From the NCBI RefSeq assembly GCF_030687835.1, contig NZ_CP117449.1, forward strand, positions 2,728,001 through 2,792,000: a stretch of DNA of 64,000 nucleotides, read 5' to 3'. Within the stretch, counting starts at the first letter, position 1; the number at the start of each line of letters is the position of its first letter. The notes under the pieces are model-generated. The model had not been told where the DNA came from and searched no databases. It saw nothing but the letters and a program-made list of their open reading frames with translations. The position numbers were made by a program, and so were the translations under genes. Below are positions 1 to 9,435 of the stretch, one piece after another. Source of the stretch: Pseudomonas hefeiensis. Its GTDB lineage: Bacteria; Pseudomonadota; Gammaproteobacteria; Pseudomonadales; Pseudomonadaceae.

Positions 1-1281
1 AGCCAGCTGTATGTGCAAGTGCTGCTCGGCATCGTGATCGGTGCTGCGATCGGTTACTTCGTGCCTGATATTGGAGCCAAGCTCCAACCCTTTGCCGATG
101 GTTTCATCAAGCTGATCAAGATGCTGTTGGCGCCCATTATTTTCGGTACCGTCGTCGTGGGTATCGCCAAGATGGGCAGTATCAAAGAGGTCGGGCGCAT
201 TGGCGTAAAGGCGCTGATCTACTTTGAGATTCTTTCAACCATCGCCTTGGTCGTCGGCCTGATTGTGGTCAACGTCGTGAAGCCAGGCGTGGGCATGAAC
301 ATCAATGCCAGCGCGCTCGATGCAAGCGCTATCAGCAAGTACAGTCACGCTGCCAGTCAGCAAGGCGGCACCATTGATTTCTTTCTCAACATCATCCCGC
401 ACACCTTCATGGGTGCGTTCTCCAATGGCGTCATGCTTCAGGTCATCCTGCTTTCGGTCTTGATGGGGGTTGCCCTGGTTCAAATGGGCGAAACCAGCAA
501 GCCGCTGATCAACACCATTGATCTGTTCCTGCAGGGCCTGTTCAAGATCGTGGCAATGGTCATGCGCTTGGCGCCGATTGGTGCAGGCGCCGGTATGGCG
601 TTCACCATTGGCAAGTACGGGATTGGCACCTTGCTGTCGCTCGGCCAGTTGCTGGTCGCGCTCTACATCACGACCTTGATTTTCATCGTGGTCGTGCTGG
701 GTGCGGTTGCCCGATGGTCGGGTATGCCGTTGATGCAATTTCTGCGCTACTTCAAAGATGAAATTCTCATCACGCTTGGCACCTGCTCGACCGAAGCCGT
801 GCTTCCTCGAATGATGGTGAAGCTTGAAAAACTGGGCTGCAAGAAATCAGTCGTGGGCATGGTGTTGCCAACGGGATACACATTCAATGCCGATGGCACC
901 TGCATCTATCTCACCATGGCCGCCATCTTTATCGCCCAGGCGACTAATACGCCGCTGACTTTTATGGATCAGATGATTCTGCTCGGTGTATTCCTGCTGA
1001 CGTCCAAGGGCTCGGCTGGCGTAGCGGGCGCGGGGTTCGTGACGCTTGCAGCTACGCTCACAACCATCCACTCCATACCTTTGACAGGTCTGGTCTTGCT
1101 GTTGGGCATCGACCGATTCCTCAACGAAGCACGGGCAGTGACCAACCTGATTGGTAACGGCATTGGCACTATCGCGATTGCCAAATGGGACAATTCCTTT
1201 GACGTCCAAGCCTGCGAGCGTGAGATAGCCGCAATGAAACACGAAAAGGCCGAACGCAAAGCGCTACTGGCGCAAAAGTAG
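1..1281 (+). CDS. dctA: C4-dicarboxylate/proton symporter, DctA family (5' end cut by window edge)
   Basis: This is an inner-membrane secondary transporter of the dicarboxylate/amino acid:cation symporter family, expected to import succinate, fumarate, malate or related acids. The reading frame is open from base 1 (SQLYVQVLLG), so the first GTG at 13 is probably not the real start and about 10-20 residues are missing. The visible 426 codons carry the family signature region, with GTCSTEAVLP followed by GYTFNADGT, and end in a charged tail. The usual family sequence at the second site is GYSFNLDGT, so this is a somewhat diverged paralogue and its substrate may differ. A LysR gene lies downstream on the opposite strand. 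Confidence 0.88.
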   Translation, partial: SQLYVQVLLGIVIGAAIGYFVPDIGAKLQPFADGFIKLIKMLLAPIIFGTVVVGIAKMGSIKEVGRIGVKALIYFEILSTIALVVGLIVVNVVKPGVGMNINASALDASAISKYSHAASQQGGTIDFFLNIIPHTFMGAFSNGVMLQVILLSVLMGVALVQMGETSKPLINTIDLFLQGLFKIVAMVMRLAPIGAGAGMAFTIGKYGIGTLLSLGQLLVALYITTLIFIVVVLGAVARWSGMPLMQFLRYFKDEILITLGTCSTEAVLPRMMVKLEKLGCKKSVVGMVLPTGYTFNADGTCIYLTMAAIFIAQATNTPLTFMDQMILLGVFLLTSKGSAGVAGAGFVTLAATLTTIHSIPLTGLVLLLGIDRFLNEARAVTNLIGNGIGTIAIAKWDNSFDVQACEREIAAMKHEKAERKALLAQK

Positions 1282-1369
1282 TCCGCGCCGCTTCCGGGTC
1301 TCGGTGTTGCTGCCATTGGTAGGTTGGGCCTAAAGCTCGACTCCAGTTCTGATCATGGACACCGAAAAA

Positions 1370-2260
1370 TCAGTGTTCCCATTGTTCAAGCAATATCGAG
1401 ACAAATTTTTCCGCTGCCGGGGAGAGCGATGCGCCCCTTCGATAGACCAGGCCCAGCGATCGGTTTACCACCGGTTCAATCAACGGCACGCTGACCAATG
1501 TCGGATGATCCTCGGCCGGCATTGCCAGGCTGGGCATGGCCGACACCCCCAGGCCTGCCTCGACCAATCCCAACGACGTAGACAAGTGCTGCACTTCGTA
1601 GAACCACTGCGGACGCCAGCTCAAGCCCGATAATGCGTGGTCCAGCAGCATTCGGTTGCCGCTGAGACGACCGACACCGATCAGTCGGTAATCGCTGAGC
1701 TCAGACCAGCTTACCGAGCTGCGTCCGGCCAGTTCATGGTCGCGTCGACAAGCTAAAACGAAAGGTTCGTTGACCAATGGCACGAACTCGATATCCGGGT
1801 GCTGGCCACTCATCATATTGATACCGAAATCGGCTTCGCCACGCAGTACCGCCTCGAGCCCTTCGTTTGCACTGAGGTCGAGCAGGCGGATGCGGATTTT
1901 TGGGTAGCGCTCGTTATAGAGGCGGATCACTGAAGGCAGGAAATAGAAGGCAGCGGTGGGGATACAAGCCAAGGTCACCCGACCGATCTGGCGCTCGGCC
2001 AGTTCGCGAATGTTGAGAATCGAGTCGTCGAAATCATCCAGCAAACGCCGCGCCTTGGGCAAGAAATCGCGCCCGACGCTGGTCAGGCTGACCTTTCGGG
2101 TTGTGCGATCGAGCAAGGCTGTCCCCAGGCCTTCCTCCAGTTTTTTCATGCGTCGGCTAAGGGCCGGCTGAGAAAGATGCAGCGCATCGGCTGCTTCGTG
2201 GAAGCTGCCTAATTCAGCGATTTTCACGAAAGATCGTATGTCCTGAAGCTCGTATTCCAT
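1370..2260 (-). CDS. LysR-family transcriptional regulator
   Basis: The protein has an N-terminal winged helix-turn-helix (residues about 3-62, with SFHEAADALHLSQPALSRR) and a C-terminal substrate-binding-like effector domain. The start at 2260 (MEYELQDIRSF) is preferred because LysR proteins usually begin a few residues before this motif; an in-frame start at 2302 would add 14 residues. It is transcribed away from the PrpF-like, CitMHS and OprD genes that start at 2430, the usual arrangement for a LysR activator of a catabolic operon. The effector is unknown; a tricarboxylate such as an aconitate isomer would fit the neighbours. Confidence 0.85.
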   Translation of the reverse strand: MEYELQDIRSFVKIAELGSFHEAADALHLSQPALSRRMKKLEEGLGTALLDRTTRKVSLTSVGRDFLPKARRLLDDFDDSILNIRELAERQIGRVTLACIPTAAFYFLPSVIRLYNERYPKIRIRLLDLSANEGLEAVLRGEADFGINMMSGQHPDIEFVPLVNEPFVLACRRDHELAGRSSVSWSELSDYRLIGVGRLSGNRMLLDHALSGLSWRPQWFYEVQHLSTSLGLVEAGLGVSAMPSLAMPAEDHPTLVSVPLIEPVVNRSLGLVYRRGASLSPAAEKFVSILLEQWEH

Positions 2261-2429
2261 GTTCTTTCTCACTGGGGCAAGAGCAATGCGCCGGGAAATC
2301 ATCGTAAATTAATTCATTCGTGAAACGCAATAATTGCTCTGATCTTTGCATTGGAAACACTTTTAAAACCCTGACACTCTTGTGTCCAGAACATCAATTA
2401 TCCAGATTGATCAACAAGAGTTAGTGTTC

Positions 2430-3512
2430 ATGCAGCGAATTCCTTGTGTGCTGATGCGCGGTGGTACCTCCAAAGGGCCCGTATTTCTTGCCTGGGATCT
2501 GCCCAGTGCCATCGCCGAACGTGATGAGCTGCTGCTCAACCTGATGGGGTCCGGCCATGAGCTGGAAATCGACGGCATCGGTGGCGGCAGCCCACAAACC
2601 AGCAAAGTGGCAATCGTCAGCCCATCGTTGCACCCTGACGCGGATGTCGACTATCTGTTCGTCCAGGTCATGGTTTCCCAGCGCCGGGTCGATACCGCAC
2701 CCAACTGCGGCAATATGCTGTGCGCTGTCGGCCCGTTCGCCATCGAGCAGGGGCTGGTCAAGCCTGCCGGCGACCTGACCCGAGTGCGCATCCGCAACCT
2801 CAACACCGGGACTTTCGTAAATTCAGAGGTGCAAACCCCTGGGGGCAAGGTCAGCTATGAAGGGGACACTGCCATCGACGGCGTGCCTGGCACGGCGGCT
2901 CCGGTGCAACTGACCTTTCTGGATGCGGCTGGCAGCAAGACCGGCAAACTCTTCCCGACCGGGCAATCTCTGGATCTGATCGATGGCATCCCGGTGACCT
3001 GTATCGACATGGCGATGCCGATGCTGATCGTCGAGGCCGGTCAGCTGGGCAAGCGCGGCGATGAAAGTCCTGCCGAACTGGACGCCGATAAGGCGTTCCT
3101 GCAACGTCTGGAGTCCCTGCGACTCAAAGCCGGCCTGGCCATGGGCTTGGGTGATGTCAGTGACAAGGTCATCCCCAAGCCGGTGCTGGTGTCTCCTGCC
3201 AGGTCGGGCGGGACGGTCCAGGTGCGCTATTTCATGCCGCACAACTGTCACCGCGCCCTGGCGATCACTGGCTCCATCGGTCTGGCCACCGCTTGCGTGA
3301 CCGAAGGCAGCGTAGTGGCGCAGTTGCTCGGCGGTATTAGCGAGCCACGTCTGCAGCAGGTTCGTATTGAACACCCAAGCGGCGGTATAGACGTCGTGCT
3401 GTCCTACACCGGCGAAAAGGGTGAGACCATTCGTGCCTCGGTGGTGCGTACCGCCCGCCGGCTTTTCTCAGGTTACGTCTACGCCACGGTTTCCCAACGC
3501 CTGGCCGGATAG
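2430..3512 (+). CDS. PrpF/GalD-type isomerase (4-oxalomesaconate tautomerase-like)
   Basis: This 360-residue protein belongs to the PrpF family of the diaminopimelate-epimerase fold. Known members are 2-methylaconitate cis-trans isomerase (PrpF), aconitate isomerases and 4-oxalomesaconate tautomerase (GalD), all of which move a double bond or proton in unsaturated tricarboxylates. Visible motifs are RGGTSKG (10-16), TSK with K59, NCGN with C93, and a late HPSGG. The start at 2430 (MQRIPCVLMRGG) matches the family N terminus and has AAGAG upstream; an earlier GTG at 2382 is less likely. No prpB/prpC, aldolase or hydratase genes are nearby, so neither a propionate nor a gallate role is shown. 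The CitMHS and OprD neighbours suggest an imported tricarboxylate. Confidence 0.8.
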   Translation: MQRIPCVLMRGGTSKGPVFLAWDLPSAIAERDELLLNLMGSGHELEIDGIGGGSPQTSKVAIVSPSLHPDADVDYLFVQVMVSQRRVDTAPNCGNMLCAVGPFAIEQGLVKPAGDLTRVRIRNLNTGTFVNSEVQTPGGKVSYEGDTAIDGVPGTAAPVQLTFLDAAGSKTGKLFPTGQSLDLIDGIPVTCIDMAMPMLIVEAGQLGKRGDESPAELDADKAFLQRLESLRLKAGLAMGLGDVSDKVIPKPVLVSPARSGGTVQVRYFMPHNCHRALAITGSIGLATACVTEGSVVAQLLGGISEPRLQQVRIEHPSGGIDVVLSYTGEKGETIRASVVRTARRLFSGYVYATVSQRLAG

Positions 3513-3568
3513 CCCAGGCAGACTTCGTCATTGCATCAGCGACTCAATAACAACAAGAGATCTGACAT

Positions 3569-4873
3569 ATGCTCGCTTTACTTGGCTTGGCCATGGTGGT
3601 GGTCTTCACCTTTCTGATAATGACCAAACGTTTGTCACCGATCGTCGCTTTGACGGTGGTGCCAATAGTCTTTGCAGTGATCGGCGGTTTTGGCGGCACC
3701 ACCGGCAAAATGATGCTGGACGGCCTGAAGATGGTCGCGCCGTCGGCGGCATTGCTGTTGTTCGCGATCCTGTTTTTCGGCCTGATGATCGACGCCGGTC
3801 TGTTCGACCCGCTGATCCGCAAGATCCTCAAGCGGGTCAACGGTGATCCGATGAAGATCGCAGTGGGCACTGCGCTGCTGTCGCTGTTGGTGGCGCTGGA
3901 CGGTGACGGCACGACCACGTACATGATCACCTGTGCAGCGATGTTGCCGCTGTACAAGCGCATCGGCATGAACCCGATGATCCTGGCGACCATTTCCATG
4001 CTCTCGTTGAGCATCATGAGCGGCATGACGCCCTGGGGCGGCCCGGCGACCCGTGCGATCGCAGCGCTGGGCCTGGATGCCGGCGAGTATTTCGTACCTT
4101 TGCTGCCGACCATGATTGGCGGTGCGGTGTGGGTGGTGTTCACGGCGTTCCTGCTGGGGCGTGCCGAACGCAAGCGCATCGGCAACACCCATCTGCAAAG
4201 CGGTGGGGGTAACTGCTACATCAAGGCGATTATTGAAGACACGCCGCACAAGCGCCCGAAACTGGCCTACGTCAACCTGCTGCTGGTGACTGCAGTGATG
4301 GTTGCGCTGGTGATGGGCCTCATGCACTCGGCGATCCTGTTCCTGATCGGTTTTGTCCTGGCATTGATGATCAACTATCCGCAACTGGATATTCAGAAAG
4401 AACGAATCCTCGCTCATTCGGGCAACGCCATGACCGTGGTCCTGCTGGTGTTTGCCGCGGGGATCTTCGCCGGGATCTTCTCCGGGACGAAAATGGTCGA
4501 TGCGCTGGCGCAAACCCTGGTCGACTGGATTCCGCCTTCCTGGGGCCATCTGTTCCCGCTGGTGGTTGCGATTACCAGCATGCCGCTGACCTTCGTATTG
4601 TCCAACGATGCCTACTACTTCGGTGTCGTGCCGATCCTGGCCAACGCGGCTGCGGCCTATGGTATTGATCCGGTCGAGATTGCACGGGCCTCCATTCTTG
4701 GCCAACCGGTACACCTGATGAGTCCGCTGGTGGCCTCGACCCTGCTGCTGGTCGGCATGGTGGACCGTGATCTGGGCGACTTCCAGAAAGCCACCGTGAA
4801 GTGGGCGGTGCTTACCTCCTTGGTCGTGACGGCGTTGGCACTGCTGACTGGGGCAATAAGTCTGTTCTCCTGA
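3569..4873 (+). CDS. CitMHS-family citrate/tricarboxylate transporter
   Basis: This 434-residue polytopic inner-membrane protein resembles the CitMHS group, which co-imports citrate-like tricarboxylates complexed with divalent metal and protons. It has about 11-12 hydrophobic segments and family-like stretches such as ALDGDGTTTYMI (about 110-121), GMTPWGGPATR and SNDAYYFG. The ATG at 3569 is preceded by CAAGAGA. It lies 56 bases after the PrpF-like gene and 89 bases before the OprD porin, so the three are probably one operon. A TRAP or TctABC system is excluded because no binding protein is present. The exact substrate cannot be read from the sequence. Confidence 0.85.
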   Translation: MLALLGLAMVVVFTFLIMTKRLSPIVALTVVPIVFAVIGGFGGTTGKMMLDGLKMVAPSAALLLFAILFFGLMIDAGLFDPLIRKILKRVNGDPMKIAVGTALLSLLVALDGDGTTTYMITCAAMLPLYKRIGMNPMILATISMLSLSIMSGMTPWGGPATRAIAALGLDAGEYFVPLLPTMIGGAVWVVFTAFLLGRAERKRIGNTHLQSGGGNCYIKAIIEDTPHKRPKLAYVNLLLVTAVMVALVMGLMHSAILFLIGFVLALMINYPQLDIQKERILAHSGNAMTVVLLVFAAGIFAGIFSGTKMVDALAQTLVDWIPPSWGHLFPLVVAITSMPLTFVLSNDAYYFGVVPILANAAAAYGIDPVEIARASILGQPVHLMSPLVASTLLLVGMVDRDLGDFQKATVKWAVLTSLVVTALALLTGAISLFS

Positions 4874-4962
4874 TCACCCACGCCTCTTTAACTGCCTGAC
4901 GCCCCACGCCAGTGGGGTGGACGGCTGCCTGCATTCCAAATAACAACAATGAGTAGTTTGAT

Positions 4963-6216
4963 ATGACCTCTGTTTATAACTGTGGAGCTTTATTGACGCT
5001 CCTGGCTTTGTTGCCGCTGGCCAATGCCAGTGCGCAAGGTTTTATCGACGACAGCAAACTTAAGCTGCAATTGCGCAATGTTTACATCAATGAAAATTTC
5101 CGCGATGAACATGGCATGAGTACGCGCGCGGCAAATACCGCCAAGAGCGAGCGAACCGAATGGGGCCAAGGCTTTTTGCTTGATTATCAGTCGGGATTCA
5201 CGCCTGGCAGCCTCGGCCTGGGTATTGATGCTATGGGCCTGCTGGGGATCAAGCTCGACTCTGGCCGCGGTCGTAGCGGCACCGGCCTGCTGCCGTTGCA
5301 TGATGACGGCCGTGCCGCCGATGAGTTTGCGAGCTTCGGGATGACCGCCAAGGCCCGATTTGCCAAGACCACCGTCAAATACGGTACGTTGCTCCCTAAA
5401 ACGCCGGTGCTCATTTACAACGATTCCCGACTGCTGCCTCAGACCTACCAGGGCGGCCAGTTCACGAGCACCGACATTGACAACCTTAGCCTGACCGGCG
5501 GCTATCTTGATCGTTTCAAGTTGCGAGATTCGAGCGACAGTATGCCCATCGTGCCAGACGGCTATCGTGGCGATAAATCAGGGGATTTCAGTTACCTCGG
5601 TGCCGATTACAAGGTGGGCAAGACGATTCGCCTCAGCTACTTCTATGGCGAACTGGAGAACTTCTATCGTCAGAACTTCGCGGGTGTCCAGCATGATCTG
5701 CCGCTCGGCCCAGGCGTGCTGACCAGTGATCTGCGTTACTTCCGCAGTGTTGATAGCGGTTCTGCCTATGGCGGTAAAATCGACAACCATATGCTCAGCG
5801 GCCAACTGTCTTACGCTGTCGCAGGTCATACCGTAGGCGGCGGCTATCAAACACTGAAGGGCGACGCTGGACTGCCCTACATCAGCGGCGCGTCCGTTTA
5901 TTCTTTCAGCAACGCAGGCATAGGCAAGTTCATAGAGGAAGACGAGAAGACATGGATGCTCAACTACGGTTACAACTTCGCCGCCCTGGGTGTTCCCGGC
6001 CTGACGTTCTCCACTCGTTACCTTAGCGGCGACGATGGAGCGTCCAACACCACCATCAAAGAGTGGGAGCGCGATGCTGAGCTGGCTTATGTGGTGCAAC
6101 AGGGCTCCTTCAAAGGGTTGGGCGTGAAGCTGCGCAATTACGTCTACCGCTCTGAATTCTCGAGGGGACGGGACAGTAACCGGCTCTACCTTACCTACGA
6201 TATCGCCCTTTGGTGA
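4963..6216 (+). CDS. OprD-family outer membrane porin
   Basis: This 417-residue protein has a cleavable signal peptide ending near NASAQ, then the OprD N terminus (GFIDDSKLKLQLRNVYINENF). Beta strands alternate to the C terminus, which ends in tryptophan, typical of outer membrane barrels. OprD/Occ channels pass small carboxylates or basic amino acids. Its position behind the PrpF-like and CitMHS genes implies that it admits the same anionic substrate. A short hairpin (CCCCAC/GTGGGG, 4902-4917) without a T run lies in front and could modulate expression. Closest functional analogues by context would be tricarboxylate channels such as OpdH, but that is inference. Confidence 0.88.
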   Translation: MTSVYNCGALLTLLALLPLANASAQGFIDDSKLKLQLRNVYINENFRDEHGMSTRAANTAKSERTEWGQGFLLDYQSGFTPGSLGLGIDAMGLLGIKLDSGRGRSGTGLLPLHDDGRAADEFASFGMTAKARFAKTTVKYGTLLPKTPVLIYNDSRLLPQTYQGGQFTSTDIDNLSLTGGYLDRFKLRDSSDSMPIVPDGYRGDKSGDFSYLGADYKVGKTIRLSYFYGELENFYRQNFAGVQHDLPLGPGVLTSDLRYFRSVDSGSAYGGKIDNHMLSGQLSYAVAGHTVGGGYQTLKGDAGLPYISGASVYSFSNAGIGKFIEEDEKTWMLNYGYNFAALGVPGLTFSTRYLSGDDGASNTTIKEWERDAELAYVVQQGSFKGLGVKLRNYVYRSEFSRGRDSNRLYLTYDIALW

Positions 6217-6382
6217 TCGTTCGTCGCCCGCTTGATGGGGTGTTATGCGTCAGTTCCTCGGCAGTCGAAATGCGTTGCCTCTGTGCAGCGCGTAGAGCAA
6301 CTGCCGTGGCACTTTTTCAGCCCCAAGGCGAGCACATTTTTATGAAATTAACTTAATTCAGAATGCTGCCATAACGCCAGAA

Positions 6383-6416
6383 CTGTCATGGGACAGAAAT
6401 ATTTAAAGAATTAAAT
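6383..6416 (+). promoter_or_regulatory. candidate Pho box and -10 of the pst operon
   Basis: CTGTCAT at 6383-6389 is a perfect Pho-box half. Four bases later CAGAAAT (6394-6400) matches the second half at four of seven positions. A TTAAAT at 6411-6416 is placed as expected for the -10 of a PhoB-activated promoter. The pstS GTG follows 58 bases later. PhoB control is the usual regulation of pst genes; the weak second half makes this a candidate only. Confidence 0.5.
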
Positions 6417-6473
6417 CGTCACTTCTCAGATAGGTGGGTACTTCCACTCACCCCCTTCAATTGAGGTGCTTTC

Positions 6474-7493
6474 GTGACGTTGCTGACAAAAAAAAGCCTT
6501 TCTGTCCTGCTCGCTTCTCTGTGCATAAGCGGTCTTGCCCATGCAACCGACGTAACAGGGGCAGGTTCCAGTTTCGTATATCCGGTCTTGGCCAAGTGGT
6601 CACAGGACTACGGCAAAAGCTCCAAAAACCGAATCAACTACCAGTCTATTGGCTCGGGCGGCGGTATCGCTCAGATCAAGGCTGCAACGGTAGATTTTGG
6701 TGCGTCCGACGCGCCGTTGTCTGCTGAGGATCTTAAAGCCAGTGGGCTGGGCCAGTTTCCAAGTGTGATTGGCGGGATCGTGCCGGTGATGAATATCGAG
6801 GGTATTTCGCCGGGCCAACTGAAGCTCGATGGTGAAACCCTGGCGAAAATTTACCTGGGTGAAATCACCGTCTGGAACGATCCGGCTGTCGTTGCCCTGA
6901 ACCCCGGCATGAAATTGCCCGGCAGTAAAATCACCGTCGTTCACCGCTCGGACGGCTCTGGCACCTCCTATAACTTCACCAACTACCTCGCTAAAGTGAG
7001 TGATGGCTGGAAATCAAAAATCGGTTTCGGCACCACTGTGCCTTGGCCGGTCGGGGTAGGTGGCAAAGGTAACGAAGGCGTCAGCGCTTACGTCAAGCAA
7101 ATCAAAAACTCAATCGGTTATGTTGAGTACGCCTACGCCCTGCAAAACAAGATGACTCACGCGCAGTTGAAAAACGCTTCCGGGAAATTCATTCAGCCCA
7201 ATGCCAAAGCGTTCCAAGCGGCAGCCGACACGGCGGACTGGGCTAACGCCAAGGACTTCAACCTGATCATGACCAATGCACCTGGCGATAACGCATGGCC
7301 GATCACCGCGACGACCTGGATCATTATGTACAAACAGCCAAAAAATGCGGAGCAAAGCCAGGCCGCCTTCAACTTCTTTAAATGGTCACTGGAGAACGGC
7401 CAGCAACAAGCTTCGGCGCTGGACTATGTCGCCTTGCCTGATTCCTTGGTCAAGCGGATTGAAGGTTACTGGAAGTCTGATTTCGCCCATTGA
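6474..7493 (+). CDS. pstS: phosphate ABC transporter, periplasmic phosphate-binding protein
   Basis: PstS captures inorganic phosphate in the periplasm and delivers it to PstCA. The 339-residue protein has a signal peptide (cleavage after GLAHA) followed directly by the family motif TDVTGAGSSFVYPV. Phosphate-binding loops IGSGGG and HRSDGSGTSYNF are present. The GTG start at 6474 is supported by GAGGTG five bases upstream. It is first in a pstSCAB cluster, separated from pstC by a strong hairpin, which fits the higher expression needed for the binding protein. No phoU follows pstB. Confidence 0.95.
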   Translation: MTLLTKKSLSVLLASLCISGLAHATDVTGAGSSFVYPVLAKWSQDYGKSSKNRINYQSIGSGGGIAQIKAATVDFGASDAPLSAEDLKASGLGQFPSVIGGIVPVMNIEGISPGQLKLDGETLAKIYLGEITVWNDPAVVALNPGMKLPGSKITVVHRSDGSGTSYNFTNYLAKVSDGWKSKIGFGTTVPWPVGVGGKGNEGVSAYVKQIKNSIGYVEYAYALQNKMTHAQLKNASGKFIQPNAKAFQAAADTADWANAKDFNLIMTNAPGDNAWPITATTWIIMYKQPKNAEQSQAAFNFFKWSLENGQQQASALDYVALPDSLVKRIEGYWKSDFAH

Positions 7494-7512
7494 TTCAGCA
7501 CCATCTCAACCA

Positions 7513-7556
7513 CCCCTTCGTCAGGCAGGTTTTTGCCTGGCGAAGGGGTTTGTTTG
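7513..7556 (+). terminator. strong pstS-pstC intercistronic hairpin
   Basis: CCCCTTCG-T-CAGGCA (7513-7527) pairs with TGCCTG-G-CGAAGGGG (7534-7548). This gives a 15-pair stem with one T-G wobble and a six-base loop, followed by TTTGTTTG. It sits 20 bases after the pstS stop. It could act as a partial rho-independent terminator or an mRNA stabiliser, making PstS more abundant than PstCAB. Confidence 0.8.
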
Positions 7557-7567
7557 TGAGCAGACGT

Positions 7568-8566
7568 ATGATGAACGACACAGTCCAACCCCTGGCCATG
7601 ACCCTGCGCACCAGCGATGTTGCGAGTGACAGGCGTGCGCATCTCGACCAGCGTCATGATCTCTGGTTCAAGCGTTCGATGCTGGCCGCCGCGATGCTGG
7701 TGTTGGTGCTTCTGGTGAGTATTGCAGCATCGACACTTTGGGGCGGCAGTCTTGCGCTCAAGACATTTGGCCTCGACTTTCTGACAAGCACGGATTGGGA
7801 TGCGGTTAATAACCGCTTTGGTGCTTTGGTGCCGATTTACGGCACACTCGTGACGTCTTTTTTGGCATTGCTGATAGCAGTACCCATCAGCTTTGGCATC
7901 GCGATATTCCTTACCGAGTTAGCGCCGCCTTGGCTGCGCATGCCGGTCGCTTCGGCAGTTGAATTGCTCGCGGGAATCCCATCGATTATTTATGGCATGT
8001 GGGGCTTGTTCATTTTTGGCCCGTTCATGGCCGAATATCTATCGCCCTGGATCAATGATTATCTGGGCGAACTTCCGGTGGTTGGATCGCTGTTTCAGGG
8101 CCCTCCATTAGGTATCGGCATGCTGACCGCCGGCATCGTGCTGGCAATCATGATCATGCCTTTCATCACCTCCGTCATGCACGAGGTGTTCCGTAGCGTT
8201 CCCACAACCCTCAAAGAGTCTGCTTACGCGCTAGGCAGTACCACGTGGGAAGTGGTCTGGGACATCGTGCTGCCCTACACACGGTCTGCGGTGGTCGGCG
8301 GGATTTTTTTGGGGCTCGGGCGCGCATTGGGCGAGACCATGGCGGTAACGTTCGTATTGGGTAACGCTCAACAGTTCTCCGCTTCATTGCTGATGCCCAG
8401 CAGTTCCATCGCTTCGGTCATCGCCAACGAGTTCAGCGAAGCCTATACCGACCTGCATCGCTCCGCGCTCATCGCGCTGGGTTTCTTGTTGTTCGTCGTC
8501 ACTTTCATCGTATTGGCGTTAGCGCGACTCCTGCTTATGCGGCTTTCACGCAAGGAGGGTCTATGA
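7568..8566 (+). CDS. pstC: phosphate ABC transporter permease PstC (short type)
   Basis: One of two inner-membrane permease subunits of the high-affinity phosphate importer. It has about six hydrophobic segments and the ABC permease EAA-like loop (ESAYALGSTTWEVVWDIVLP), plus GLGRALGETMAV. The start is uncertain: ATGs at 7568, 7571 and 7598 are in frame, and 7568 is chosen because GTGAG lies seven bases upstream and the preceding hairpin ends near 7556. At about 333 residues it is much shorter than the roughly 670-residue PstC of the main Pseudomonas pst operon. It overlaps pstA by four bases. Confidence 0.92.
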   Translation: MMNDTVQPLAMTLRTSDVASDRRAHLDQRHDLWFKRSMLAAAMLVLVLLVSIAASTLWGGSLALKTFGLDFLTSTDWDAVNNRFGALVPIYGTLVTSFLALLIAVPISFGIAIFLTELAPPWLRMPVASAVELLAGIPSIIYGMWGLFIFGPFMAEYLSPWINDYLGELPVVGSLFQGPPLGIGMLTAGIVLAIMIMPFITSVMHEVFRSVPTTLKESAYALGSTTWEVVWDIVLPYTRSAVVGGIFLGLGRALGETMAVTFVLGNAQQFSASLLMPSSSIASVIANEFSEAYTDLHRSALIALGFLLFVVTFIVLALARLLLMRLSRKEGL

Positions 8567-9435
8567 CGGGTAATGAACGGCTTTACCGGATGCGCGCCTT
8601 CAAGAATCGGTTTGCAATGCTGCTCAGTTGTGGCGCCACGGCCTTCGGTCTCATCTGGCTGATCTGGATTCTGATGACCACGGTGATCAACGGATTTGAG
8701 GCACTGAATCTTCATCTGTTTACTCAGATGACGCCGCCACCCGGTACGCAGGGCGGTCTGGCGAATGCGTTCTATGGCAGCGCGCTGATGTCCGCGATTG
8801 CCCTTTTGATCGGGACACCCATTGGGTTGATGGCAGGCATCTGGCTTGCGGAGTTCGCCCGACACTCGCGCCTGGGAACCACGGTCCGTTTCATTAACGA
8901 CATTCTACTTTCAGCCCCCTCCATTGTTCTGGGACTGTTCATTTACACCGGCGTAGTCCTGCCGTTAAACGTGCTGACTAACCATCAGGTCGGTTTTTCC
9001 GCAATCGCCGGTGCTCTGGCATTGGCGCTGTTGGTGATTCCAGTCGTCGTGCGGACAACTGATGAAATGCTCCAACTGCAACCCTCAACGATGCGCGAAG
9101 CGGCGCTGGCGCTGGGCGTTCCGCAATGGAAGTTGACCCTGCAGATTGTGCTGCGATCAGCCAAGGCCGGTGTGGTAACCGGGATCCTGCTTGCCCTGGC
9201 CAGAATTACCGGTGAAACAGCGCCGCTACTGTTTACGGCCTTCGGCAACCAGTTCTGGAGCAGCAATGTTCTTAAGCCGATTGCCAGCGTTCCTGTGGTG
9301 ATTTTCCAGTACGCGATGAGCCCGTTCGATGACTGGCACGCTCTGGCATGGGCCGGAGCATTGGTGCTGACACTCTTTGTGCTGGTGCTCAGCTTGCTGT
9401 CCCGTTTGATCCTTTTGCGCAATAGGTTGACCTGA
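8563..9435 (+). CDS. pstA: phosphate ABC transporter permease PstA
   Basis: Second permease subunit, 290 residues with about six membrane segments. The ABC coupling loop is [20 protein letters not shown] and is followed by [16 protein letters not shown], both characteristic of PstA. It starts inside the end of pstC (ATGA overlap, 8563-8566), and its TGA stop overlaps the pstB ATG by one base, so pstC, pstA and pstB should be translationally coupled. This is the compact E. coli-like form rather than the long form of the major Pseudomonas pst locus. Confidence 0.93.
   Translation: MTGNERLYRMRAFKNRFAMLLSCGATAFGLIWLIWILMTTVINGFEALNLHLFTQMTPPPGTQGGLANAFYGSALMSAIALLIGTPIGLMAGIWLAEFARHSRLGTTVRFINDILLSAPSIVLGLFIYTGVVLPLNVLTNHQVGFSAIAGALALALLVIPVVVRTTDEMLQLQPSTMREAALALGVPQWKLTLQIVLRSAKAGVVTGILLALARITGETAPLLFTAFGNQFWSSNVLKPIASVPVVIFQYAMSPFDDWHALAWAGALVLTLFVLVLSLLSRLILLRNRLT

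Noticed and set aside
1..1281. DctA as an N-terminally truncated pseudogene
   Set aside because: The frame is open to base 1 and matches the family there, so the missing residues are simply outside the window.
6306..6321. Sigma-54-like GG-N10-GC spacing upstream of pstS (TGGCAC...CAGC)
   Set aside because: The -12 part is poor, there is no linked sigma-54 activator, and a better Pho-type promoter lies closer to the gene.
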